Positions 1 through 6,856 of a stretch of DNA of 64,000 nt are shown here, piece after piece. A model generated the notes under the pieces. That model did not search any database. It saw nothing but the letters and a program-made list of their open reading frames with translations, and was not told the origin of the DNA. This DNA is from Bacteroidota bacterium (GTDB lineage: Bacteria > Bacteroidota > Bacteroidia > Cytophagales > Cyclobacteriaceae), in assembly GCA_018267285.1 (NCBI GenBank), contig JAFDYU010000008.1, positions 301,404 through 365,403 of the forward strand, written 5' to 3'. Made by a program: the position numbers and the translations under genes. Every line of letters begins with the position of its first letter. The first letter of the stretch is position 1.

Positions 1-1
1 A

Positions 2-427
2 TCAACTCGACTGACATTCTTTTTTAAGATCTGGGGACTCTTATGGATTACTGGGACAATTGTTGTTGCCGTACTGTTTATAATCGGGACTAAGAGTCTC
101 TGGGGAATTGCAATATTAATTATGACTATCCCGTTCTTCGGGCTGATTAACATTTATCAAATTAAATATGACGACAGGCATGTTTACGTAAAGAAATGGT
201 CAGAGCTTGAGACTTTTGACTTGTCAAAAATAAAATCAATAAATGAAGGGGACCCATTCAGTTGGGACCCATTTTTTCAATTAGAAATATTTGACAACAT
301 GGGAGAGATTAGAAAAATGAACTTTCTGCCCGACATATTCGAATCATACCATTATTTTTTTACAAAAAGGTTTATTGGACAACTTCTTGACTTTAAAATT
401 AAAATAAGAAATTCAAAAACGGACTGA
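2..427 (+). CDS. Partial small membrane protein, 5' end outside window
   Basis: The reading frame is open from base 2 to the stop at 425-427, so the gene starts before the window; at least 141 codons are visible. The visible N-terminal part has two hydrophobic stretches (about residues 5-25 and 32-50), followed by a soluble part rich in charged and aromatic residues. This resembles the many small two-helix membrane proteins of unknown function in Bacteroidota. The ATG at 122 is probably internal, because the frame before it is open and hydrophobic. A RAYT-derived repeat starts about 30 bases after the stop. I do not recognise the family. Confidence 0.6.
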   Translation, partial: STRLTFFFKIWGLLWITGTIVVAVLFIIGTKSLWGIAILIMTIPFFGLINIYQIKYDDRHVYVKKWSELETFDLSKIKSINEGDPFSWDPFFQLEIFDNMGEIRKMNFLPDIFESYHYFFTKRFIGQLLDFKIKIRNSKTD

Positions 428-458
428 AGACACTGCAGGCAACATTGTGTTTGCGCTA

Positions 459-548
459 TAATGTGCCTGTCAGGTCTTCCGACCTGACGCAACCAGCGCT
501 CACCTGAAATATTTATCTTCGCCTCATGGCGCTTCGCGGACGTACTGA
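459..548 (+). repeat. Solo left end of the RAYT/REP element (copy A)
   Basis: This block nearly duplicates the left end of the element at 1290-1945. It contains the hairpin GTCAGGTCTTCCGACCTGAC (about 469-488) and the sequence around the transposase start codon (ATGGCGCTTCGCGGACGTAC), then stops at GTACTGA. The right-end hairpin is missing, so it is a deletion remnant that cannot encode a transposase. It lies between the partial membrane protein and the toxin-antitoxin pair. Confidence 0.8.
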
Positions 549-561
549 CTGCCAAGAGCAG

Positions 562-598
562 ATTGAAAAACAGGTGTGCGTCTATTTGAGTGTTAGCG
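562..598 (+). repeat. Direct repeat copy 1 ending in GTTAGC (cassette-like boundary)
   Basis: This stretch of about 35 bases recurs at about 1966-2000 with few mismatches. Shared words are GAAAAACAGG, GTGCGT, TATTTG and the terminal GTGTTAGC. The two copies lie directly upstream of the toxin-antitoxin pair and directly upstream of the GNAT gene. The ending resembles the GTTRRRY core of integron attC sites. It could instead be flanking DNA duplicated together with the RAYT element. Confidence 0.55.
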
Positions 599-648
599 TT
601 CATGCCGGTGGACAGTTCCGACAAATTTGGAGTATATCTAAAAAGTAT

Positions 649-667
649 ATACCTTTGACAAAGGTAT
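649..667 (+). promoter_or_regulatory. Promoter and likely autoregulatory operator of the toxin-antitoxin pair
   Basis: A perfect inverted repeat with 9-bp arms, ATACCTTTG-A-CAAAGGTAT, overlaps a Bacteroidota-type -7 element (TACCTTTG, 650-657). It ends four bases before the antitoxin start codon, which implies a very short leader. Ribbon-helix-helix antitoxins commonly repress their own promoter by binding such palindromes. Binding by this antitoxin is inferred. Confidence 0.6.
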
Positions 668-671
668 TGCC

Positions 672-902
672 ATGAAAAATTTATCATTAAAACTTGATGA
701 CGACATTTTTCAAGAGACTGAAAAGATCGTGACCAAAGTAAAAAAGAACCGGAACAGGTATATCAACGAAGCTATCGAATTCTATAATCGACTTCATAAA
801 CGTAGACTCCTTATAAAACAGTTGAGTAAGGAATCAAAAATTGTTGCGAAGGACTCCCTAGAGGTTTTGGCTGAGTTTGAAAAACTGACCGATGAAGATT
901 AA
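672..902 (+). CDS. Ribbon-helix-helix type antitoxin (MazE/ParD-like)
   Basis: A 76-residue protein. The first ~45 residues fit a ribbon-helix-helix DNA-binding fold: a short strand (KNLSLKLDDDIF) followed by two helices including the RNRYINEAIEFY segment. The charged C-terminal tail would be the toxin-binding part. The gene overlaps the downstream mazF-like toxin by 11 bases, the usual arrangement for coupled type II toxin-antitoxin pairs. A perfect palindrome over the promoter suggests autorepression. Such antitoxins bind and block the cognate mRNA endonuclease. The family assignment rests on fold-like features and the partner gene. Confidence 0.8.
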   Translation: MKNLSLKLDDDIFQETEKIVTKVKKNRNRYINEAIEFYNRLHKRRLLIKQLSKESKIVAKDSLEVLAEFEKLTDED

Positions 903-1236
903 GCAATTCGAAATCTGGATTGCTGACCTAAATCCAAGAATGGGGACTGAAGCCGGGAAAATCCGACCAGCTATTGTCGTTCAAACCGACTTGTTAAATA
1001 AAGAGCATCCATCGACTATTGTTTGCCCGATAACGACAAACGTAAAACCTGACTCGGAGATACTGCGAGTTCATCTTAAGAAATCAAAGTTTGGACTCAA
1101 AGAGGACTGTGATATAATGATTGACCAAGTCAGAGCAATTGACAACAAACGACTTTTAAAAAAAGTTGGAGAAGTGGACAGCGACACGGCTGACAAAGTT
1201 AGAGAGAATTTGAAGATAATTTTAGACTTGGACTAA
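892..1236 (+). CDS. MazF/PemK-family toxin, mRNA endoribonuclease
   Basis: A 114-residue protein of normal length for the PemK/MazF family. It shows the family N-terminus (FEIWIADLNPRMGTEAGKIR followed by PAIVVQ), the mid-protein strand STIVCPITTN and the MIDQVRAID segment near residue 85; these carry the residues that form the RNA-binding and cleavage site in known MazF proteins. Toxins of this family cut mRNA at short sequences when the antitoxin is lost. The start overlaps the antitoxin stop by 11 bases, indicating translational coupling. The stop is followed by CGCTAAC, and the RAYT element begins about 55 bases later. Confidence 0.9.
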   Translation: MKIKQFEIWIADLNPRMGTEAGKIRPAIVVQTDLLNKEHPSTIVCPITTNVKPDSEILRVHLKKSKFGLKEDCDIMIDQVRAIDNKRLLKKVGEVDSDTADKVRENLKIILDLD

Positions 1237-1289
1237 CCGGCACGAAACGCTAACAAAATGTTTCTGCAATGCGGGGGTTCAGTGTAGGT

Positions 1290-1945
1290 ATAATGTGCCT
1301 GTCAGGTCTTCCGACCTGACGCAACTAGCACTCACCTGAAATCTTTATCTTCGCCTCATGGCGCTTCGCGGACGTACTGCCTTTCTTAATGAACAATGTT
1401 TCTTTGTTACAACCACATGCTATAACTGGGTATCACTTACTTGAAAGTGATGCGTGCAAACAAATCGTTAGCGACAGTATCAATTTCCTCAACAAGAAAT
1501 ACGAGTCAGTCACACTGGGGTATGTGATCATGCCTAATCACATACACTTGATCATCTTCTTCACCAAAACCAATCTGCTCTCCAACTGGATGCGCGATTT
1601 GAAGAAGTTCACTTCTGTGATGATTCGGCAAGAGATTGAGAAGTCAGGCAATCTCGAACAGTTGGAGAAATTGCGCGTTCCTGAAATGAAACAAGTATTC
1701 AAAGTATGGCAAGATCGTTTTGACGATGTTTATATCTCCAGCAAGAAAGTTTTTGAAACGAAGCTGGAGTACATTCATAACAATCCATTGCAAGAACACT
1801 GGAATTTAGCTTCACGACCCGAGCTTTGGCCTGATTCAAGTGCGATGTTTTATGAGTTGGAAAAACAACCGCGGGTTGCAATTACAGATTACAGAGATTT
1901 GTTTTAGATTCAGATTTTCGTCAGGTCGTAAGACCTGACGGGCAC
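1290..1945 (+). mobile_element. REP-associated tyrosine transposase (RAYT) element, near full length (copy B)
   Basis: The element is bounded by two hairpins: GTCAGGTCTTCCGACCTGAC at the left (about 1300-1319) and GTCAGGTCGTAAGACCTGAC at the right (about 1920-1939). Outside them lie GTGCC and GGCAC, giving a short outer inverted repeat. Comparison with the copies at 459-548 and 34761-34926 fixes both ends to within a few bases. The transposase gene fills nearly the whole interior. No target duplication is seen, as expected for IS200/IS605-related single-strand transposition. The element sits between the toxin-antitoxin pair and the GNAT gene. Confidence 0.8.
1358..1907 (+). pseudogene. RAYT transposase (Y1_Tnp family) with a frameshift near the N-terminus
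   Basis: The gene should start at ATG 1358, which gives MALRGRTAFLNEQCFFVTTT; FFVTTT matches the conserved N-terminal strand of Y1 transposases. This frame hits a stop at 1442-1444. The family sequence continues one base out of phase from about 1437 (LESDACKQIV) to the stop at 1905-1907. The shifted part carries the HUH motif in MPNHIHLI and the conserved YIHNNP segment that holds the likely catalytic tyrosine. A single extra base around 1433-1437 explains the break. An alternative start at 1389 would replace the first strand with unrelated residues. Either the copy is dead or there is a sequencing error. Confidence 0.75.
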
Positions 1946-1965
1946 AAATAGAGCAGACCTACATT

Positions 1966-2001
1966 TTGAAAAACAGGAGTGCGTATATTTGGGTGTTAGC
2001 A
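1966..2001 (+). repeat. Direct repeat copy 2 ending in GTTAGC
   Basis: This is the partner of the repeat at 562-598, with the same GAAAAACAGG...TATTTG...GTGTTAGC order. It follows the right end of the RAYT element and precedes the GNAT gene. Together with CGCTAAC after the toxin stop (about 1249), it could be the two arms of an attC-like site split by the transposon: TGTAGGT before the element (1283-1289) is complementary to ACCTACA after it (about 1957-1963). Confidence 0.5.
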
Positions 2002-2043
2002 GCCAGCTTAGAAGACAACACCGCGACAGAATTTTAATGTAAA

Positions 2044-2580
2044 ATGACAACACTCAAAAATCCGATAATAAAAACCAAGAGACTTTTACTCAGACCAATT
2101 GTTAATACAGATATTGACAACATTTTCAAAGGACTTTCTGATCCCGAAATTTTCAAATATTATGGAGTAAATTTTCAAACCTTAGAAGCGACAAAAGAAC
2201 AAATGACTTTTTACTCTAACTTAGAAAAAGATGGAACAGGAGCTTGGTTTGCCGTTTGTTCGTTGGACAACAAAATATTTTACGGTGCAGGCGGAATTAA
2301 TAGTTTAAACAAAGAGCATAAAAAAGCAGAAATCGGTTTTTGGTTATTGACTGACTTTTGGGGTCAGGGGATAATGACAGAAGCTATGCCACTAATTTGT
2401 AACTACGGTTTTGGAAATCTTGGACTTCACAGAATTGAAGGTTTTGTTGAATCGGACAACATAAACTGCAAACGGGCAATGACTAAACTTGATTTTCAAT
2501 ATGAAGGAACAATGAAAGATTGCGAAATAAAAAACGGGAAATTTATTAGTTTGGATATTTACTCTCGCTTGTGCCAATAA
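2044..2580 (+). CDS. GNAT family N-acetyltransferase, RimJ/RimL type
   Basis: A 178-residue protein with the full Acetyltransf_3 layout. The N-terminal strand TKRLLLRPIVNTD is typical of RimJ/RimL-like enzymes. AEIGFWLLTDFWGQGIMTEA forms the acetyl-CoA-binding region with its Q/GxG/A loop, and LGLHRIEGFVESDNINCKRA is the conserved C-terminal segment. It would transfer an acetyl group from acetyl-CoA to an amine such as a protein N-terminus or a small molecule; the substrate cannot be read from the sequence. The gene follows a GTTAGC repeat and may belong to a cassette-like accessory patch with the toxin-antitoxin pair. Confidence 0.88.
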   Translation: MTTLKNPIIKTKRLLLRPIVNTDIDNIFKGLSDPEIFKYYGVNFQTLEATKEQMTFYSNLEKDGTGAWFAVCSLDNKIFYGAGGINSLNKEHKKAEIGFWLLTDFWGQGIMTEAMPLICNYGFGNLGLHRIEGFVESDNINCKRAMTKLDFQYEGTMKDCEIKNGKFISLDIYSRLCQ

Positions 2581-2604
2581 GTATCTGAACATATTTATAA
2601 ATTC

Positions 2605-2898
2605 ATGAAAAATCTATTGTACTTAGTTTGTCATGGCATCGCCATAGTGCTCACTATCGGAAGCATACTCGGCACACCGGGTGATATGGACAGCACCAAA
2701 AGCATAACCAAATTTCTGCTAAAACTATCAGATATTTTCCTGCCGTTAGCCTGGTACGGAATACCCACTCTGTTTTGTATTTCGCTCGTATCTTTTCTGT
2801 TGGGGTATGCACTTGTGGGCAAAATATGTTCGCTCGTAAGTTTAGGGCTGGGGCTGGGGCTTTTCCTGATCGTACTCGCGCTTTACCTCACCGCATAA
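2605..2898 (+). CDS. Small hydrophobic membrane protein, unknown function
   Basis: A 97-residue protein with three predicted membrane helices (about residues 3-22, 45-67 and 72-95). No family motif is recognised. It starts 24 bases after the GNAT gene on the same strand and ends 68 bases before the convergent outer-membrane protein gene. The C-terminal helix is unusually rich in Gly-Leu repeats. It may be an ordinary small inner-membrane protein; the assignment as a real gene rests on its clean hydrophobic pattern and good spacing. Confidence 0.55.
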   Translation: MKNLLYLVCHGIAIVLTIGSILGTPGDMDSTKSITKFLLKLSDIFLPLAWYGIPTLFCISLVSFLLGYALVGKICSLVSLGLGLGLFLIVLALYLTA

Positions 2899-2966
2899 AC
2901 AGATAGCTCAAGCGTTTTATTTTTTTTGAGACGGCTTTTGTTTTACCGTATTTGATTTTCGTTTTC

Positions 2967-4409
2967 TCAAAAAGCCTCTGCAATATTTAAATAAAAATTG
3001 GAAGTGCCTTTACCAAAACCTAAATCCATGCGCAGGTTCACTCGTTCACTTCGCGCCATCTTGAGGCGGAAGCCTATTCCCCCGTTTGGTTTTAATCCTT
3101 GAAAAGAGAATTGGTTTAATTCGCTTGCAACTTCGCCCGTTCCGGCATAAAACACCAAGCCAAACATTTTATTGATAACTCTGCGGTATTCAACTTGAGC
3201 AGCCGCATAATTACGGTCGCGGTAGCGGCCCGAATAATATCCGCGCATAATCATGTCGTTTCCCAAAGCTCCCATCGCATTCCACGGAACTGTACCCCAG
3301 GTGAAATAACTGTACAACTGAAGGGCTATAATGTCTTCCGATTCTTTGTTGAGTTTAATGAACTTCCTCAGGTCGCCTTCAAACGATCTGAAATCAAATT
3401 CGCTGCCCAACGCACCGTTGTTCACTCCGTATTTAAATCGTACCAAATGCCCCTTAGACGTATTGTAGATATTGTTGCGGTTATCCGATGTTACGCAAAA
3501 TTGTATTCCGGAAATGGTAGAACCTTGATATCCGGTCACCTGATTATTGTCAAGCAAATTCAGAGAACCATCCTTCAGGTTAAACAAGTTGAGGTAATAA
3601 TAACCCACGCCCGCAAAAACTTTCTTATAGAGGTTTCTCAAAAACAGTGGCGAAAAAACAAACTGATCGTAGTTGATCGACTCTTTGTTGCTTTCGGGAA
3701 GATCGTTGCCAATACCATAATAATACTGAGGAAATTTCTGAAACCCCATGTTTCCAATCAACATGTATTTCTCCCGATTTGTAAAAAAAGTATAATTGAT
3801 TTCGGTGATCACCTGCTTGTGCAGCGTAACCGCCCCCAGTACATCTACAAAAGAAATTCGGCTGGTGGTATCCAATTTATTCAACCTGAAAAAATCAATG
3901 AGGTTAGCACCCACCATCAAACTTGTTTCGGGGGTATAACCAAACACAGGCGTAAAAACATTTCTCCCAACATAAAGTGCAGACCTATTGGCTTTCTCAT
4001 TTTCGAGTTGAACATAAATTTGTTTGGGCGAGCCATCGAAAGAAAATGCCATGGCATGAAACGTGGGCGGGCCAAATTTTGCCAACGCCCCGTTGGACAT
4101 CCCGAAGTCTTCTTTTTCGAATTCCAGTTTCCCGTTGGAATCCAAATCCTGAAAAGCAGAAACTGCATAACGGCCTGCCTGAAGGTTGCTGAACACAACG
4201 GTTGCTTCCGCACTGTTGATTGATGCCGAGGCGGTTTGAACCGGAATCCCTTTACCTTTCAGTCGGCTTAACGAATCAAAAAGCAATACCACAACATTAC
4301 CTTTCGGTTGAATGAAATGCCCGACCCGAACCGTGAGCTCGCCCTGTTGTTGAGCACTCGAAAAATTGTAACACAATAAACAAACCAGTGAAAGTGAAAA
4401 CCGATTCAT
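2967..4409 (-). CDS. DUF2141 domain fused to an outer-membrane beta-barrel (surface antigen/BamA-like)
   Basis: A 480-residue protein with a signal peptide (residues 1-19, ending SSAQ). Residues ~22-145 match DUF2141: GELTVRV, an LFDSLSRLKGKGIPV region and the typical SAFQDLDSNGKLEF...EDFGMSNG motif. From residue ~150 (FTPVFGYTPETSLMVGA) to the end it reads as a two-layer amphipathic beta-barrel of the bacterial surface antigen type, with FKYGVNNGALGSEFDF, GTVPWNAMGALGNDMIMRGY and a final strand ending in Phe, the usual C-terminal signal for outer-membrane assembly. DUF2141 is usually a free-standing periplasmic protein, so the fusion is notable. Substrate and role are unknown. Confidence 0.75.
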   Translation of the reverse strand: MNRFSLSLVCLLCYNFSSAQQQGELTVRVGHFIQPKGNVVVLLFDSLSRLKGKGIPVQTASASINSAEATVVFSNLQAGRYAVSAFQDLDSNGKLEFEKEDFGMSNGALAKFGPPTFHAMAFSFDGSPKQIYVQLENEKANRSALYVGRNVFTPVFGYTPETSLMVGANLIDFFRLNKLDTTSRISFVDVLGAVTLHKQVITEINYTFFTNREKYMLIGNMGFQKFPQYYYGIGNDLPESNKESINYDQFVFSPLFLRNLYKKVFAGVGYYYLNLFNLKDGSLNLLDNNQVTGYQGSTISGIQFCVTSDNRNNIYNTSKGHLVRFKYGVNNGALGSEFDFRSFEGDLRKFIKLNKESEDIIALQLYSYFTWGTVPWNAMGALGNDMIMRGYYSGRYRDRNYAAAQVEYRRVINKMFGLVFYAGTGEVASELNQFSFQGLKPNGGIGFRLKMARSERVNLRMDLGFGKGTSNFYLNIAEAF

Positions 4410-4549
4410 ACAAGCACGGAAAATTATATTGGCCTGTTTACGTGAAATGTATTGGTAAGGTTTGGTTCTCTATCAATCAATTCTTATCGCTGAACATTCG
4501 CAGGTTTGCAATTAATGTTGTAGACTCGCGCTATTAAAATAATTCTTCT

Positions 4550-5152
4550 ATGCGCCCGATTTCATTTGTTTTATTGCTGATCACCGTTTTAGCCTGCACC
4601 GATAAGAAGGCACAAGAAAAAACCAGCTCATCTCCTACAATTACTGCCGCAGACAGCGATGTTAAAATTATTGGCGAGCAGCCCGAACCCGATACACTGA
4701 AAGGCAGCCTCAAAGCAGCCGTTACAGGAACGGTTGGCAACGCAAGCATTACCATAAATTATCATTCTCCGGCTGTACGCGGCAGGGTGATTTGGGGAGG
4801 CCTCGTGCCCTATAACCAAGTTTGGGTCACAGGGGCTCATCGTGCCACCAACATTGAATTTAACAAAGATGTTGAGGTTGGAGACACTAAACTTGTTGCC
4901 GGAAAATACGCTTTGTTTACAATTCCTGGCGCAGATGAGTGGACCATCATCATTAATAAAAACTGGAATCAACACCTAACCGACAACTACAATCAAAAGG
5001 ATGACCTGGTGAGAGTAAAAGCGAAACCTAAAACTTCAACAAAAAACCAGGAGCGGTTACGGTATGTAATCAACTCGCTGAACGACAACAACGGTGAGGT
5101 TGTTGTTTGCTGGGAAAAACTTGAAGTTTCTTTAACTATAGTTGTGCAATAA
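4550..5152 (+). CDS. DUF2911 domain lipoprotein
   Basis: A 200-residue protein. The N-terminus is a lipoprotein signal with lipobox LITVLAC (Cys16). Residues ~65-200 fit DUF2911: SITINYHSPAVRGRVIWGGL, YNQVWVTGAHRATNIEFNKD, GKYALFTIPGADEWTIIINK and a final ELEVSLTIV-like strand (here KLEVSLTIVV). The family is common and often paralogous in Bacteroidota, and its function is unknown. The protein is probably anchored on the periplasmic side of a membrane. It is divergent from the DUF2141 barrel gene, with about 140 bases between the starts. Confidence 0.85.
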   Translation: MRPISFVLLLITVLACTDKKAQEKTSSSPTITAADSDVKIIGEQPEPDTLKGSLKAAVTGTVGNASITINYHSPAVRGRVIWGGLVPYNQVWVTGAHRATNIEFNKDVEVGDTKLVAGKYALFTIPGADEWTIIINKNWNQHLTDNYNQKDDLVRVKAKPKTSTKNQERLRYVINSLNDNNGEVVVCWEKLEVSLTIVVQ

Positions 5153-5312
5153 CCAGAGCTTACGATAAAGTCATTCAATCTTAAAATTATTTTTTGTTTG
5201 ATTTAGCCGATGTGTATCCTCTGTTGATTTTAAGATTCGTTAGTGAAGAATTCAAACCTATCACTAAATTGTACGATTGAACATTAGAATAGAAACTTTC
5301 AATAAACATTTC

Positions 5313-6803
5313 ATGAAAAAAATATTTCTCTACCTACTTCTGTTGCCTTGCTGGGCTGCACAAGGGCAAATCTCCGAAGCAAAAATCAAAGAGTTTGATG
5401 CCTATGTTGAAAAGTCGCGTAGCCTGTTTCAAATCCCGGGTATGGCCGTTACCGTGGTGAAAGACGGCAAAGTCATTTTTCAAAAAGGGTATGGAACAAG
5501 ACAACTAGGTTTAACGCATCCGGTAGATGCTCAAACGCTCTTTGCCTGCGCTTCTACTACAAAAGCGATGACCGCAACGTGTATGGCCATGTTGGTAGAT
5601 GAAGGAAAAGTGAAGTGGGACGACCCAGTGGTTAATTATCTGCCGGGCTTTCAACTATACGACCCCTATGTTACCCGCGAACTGAAAATCCGCGATTTAT
5701 TTACGCACAACTCAGGTGTCGGTAATGCCGATTTCCTGTGGGATTTCATGAACATACCGAGCGAGCAGATAATTGAAAAGATGAAATTGGTGAAACCAAG
5801 TTATTCCATGCGTGCCGGTTTTATATACCAGAATATCTTTTACGTAGTGGCGGGTGAAATAATTAAAAAAGTGAGTGGCCAGCCGTGGACAACATTTGTT
5901 AAAAAAAGAATTTTTGAGCCCTTGCAGATGACCCGTACATTTCCGTTGTTAAGCGAGGTCAACGACCCCAACCAATCTTTTCCGCATCTCTTTTACAACA
6001 AAAAAATTCAGCTAATACAGCGAACCAGTGCCGATGCCGTAGCCGCTGCGGGCAGTGCCTGGTCTTGTGTGGAAGATATGAGCAAATGGGCCATCTGTAT
6101 GTTAGACAGCAGCAAGTACTCGGGCGGCAGACTTTTAAAGCCTAGTACCTGGGCCGAATTATTTAAACCTCAGGTGATGGTTACACCTACTCAGTTTTAC
6201 CCAACGGCCACACTCACCATGCCTAACTGGACCACATACGGCCTGGGATGGTTTCAGCAAGACTACCGAGGCAAAAAAATAAATTTCCACACCGGCAGTT
6301 TAGCAGGGGAAACAGCAATGCACGCACAGTTGCCCAGTGAGCGATTAGCCATTTATGTTTTCGGGAATTTAGACCATGCCGAAATACGGCATGCACTAAT
6401 GTTTAAAGCTTTTGATCACTTTGCATTAGGCGGTACACGCGACTGGAGTACGGAAATAGTTAATCTGTATAAAAAACAAACCGATGCACTTGAACAAGAA
6501 GAAGCAAAATTTGAAAATGCACGGGTTGCTAATACCAAGCCTTCGCTTGATCTGGCATCCTATGCTGGAACTTATACCGATCCGCTGTATGGCGAGTTAA
6601 CTGTGGCCGTTCGAAGCACATCGCTGGTTTTCACGGTAAACAATCTGGTAAAAGCTACCTTAGAGCACTGGCATTACGATACATTTCGGGGTTTCTTCGA
6701 AAAACAATGGTGGGGCAAAATAAATGCAACTTTTGTTTTCAACAATCAAGGGAAAATCAGTTCTGTTGATTTTGCCGGAGCGGGGTATAAGAAGAATGAA
6801 TAG
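5313..6803 (+). CDS. Secreted serine hydrolase, class C beta-lactamase/PBP fold
   Basis: A 496-residue protein if started at ATG 5313, which gives a clean signal peptide (MKKIFLYLLLLPCWAAQGQ); a TTG start 36 bases upstream would add a non-signal extension. The class C fold is shown by the SxxK nucleophile motif in CASTTKAMTA, by YQNIFYVVAGEI (a YxN-type motif) and by HTGS (the KTG-equivalent). The C-terminal ~100 residues (YAGTYTDPLYGELTV onwards) form the DUF3471-type beta domain often appended to these enzymes. Such proteins act as D-Ala peptidases, esterases or amidases; the substrate is not predictable. It is convergent with the transporter gene downstream. Confidence 0.88.
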   Translation: MKKIFLYLLLLPCWAAQGQISEAKIKEFDAYVEKSRSLFQIPGMAVTVVKDGKVIFQKGYGTRQLGLTHPVDAQTLFACASTTKAMTATCMAMLVDEGKVKWDDPVVNYLPGFQLYDPYVTRELKIRDLFTHNSGVGNADFLWDFMNIPSEQIIEKMKLVKPSYSMRAGFIYQNIFYVVAGEIIKKVSGQPWTTFVKKRIFEPLQMTRTFPLLSEVNDPNQSFPHLFYNKKIQLIQRTSADAVAAAGSAWSCVEDMSKWAICMLDSSKYSGGRLLKPSTWAELFKPQVMVTPTQFYPTATLTMPNWTTYGLGWFQQDYRGKKINFHTGSLAGETAMHAQLPSERLAIYVFGNLDHAEIRHALMFKAFDHFALGGTRDWSTEIVNLYKKQTDALEQEEAKFENARVANTKPSLDLASYAGTYTDPLYGELTVAVRSTSLVFTVNNLVKATLEHWHYDTFRGFFEKQWWGKINATFVFNNQGKISSVDFAGAGYKKNE

Positions 6804-6856
6804 CTCAAAGTAGAGTACACAAAAATTCTTGATTGTTTCGGGGTAGGTTGTCTGGG

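Noticed and set aside
352-687. 111-codon minus-strand frame across the solo RAYT end
   Set aside because: It reads through the repeat and the toxin-antitoxin promoter palindrome and shows no family signal; a similar chance frame exists through copy C.
1-2600. Complete integron
   Set aside because: Only repeat ends and cargo types fit; no integrase gene or confirmed attC fold is seen, so it is kept as a hypothesis only.
3195-4223. 342-codon plus-strand open frame opposite the DUF2141/barrel gene
   Set aside because: It is antisense to a protein with clear domains, and its translation is rich in Ile/Arg/Lys/His with no family pattern.
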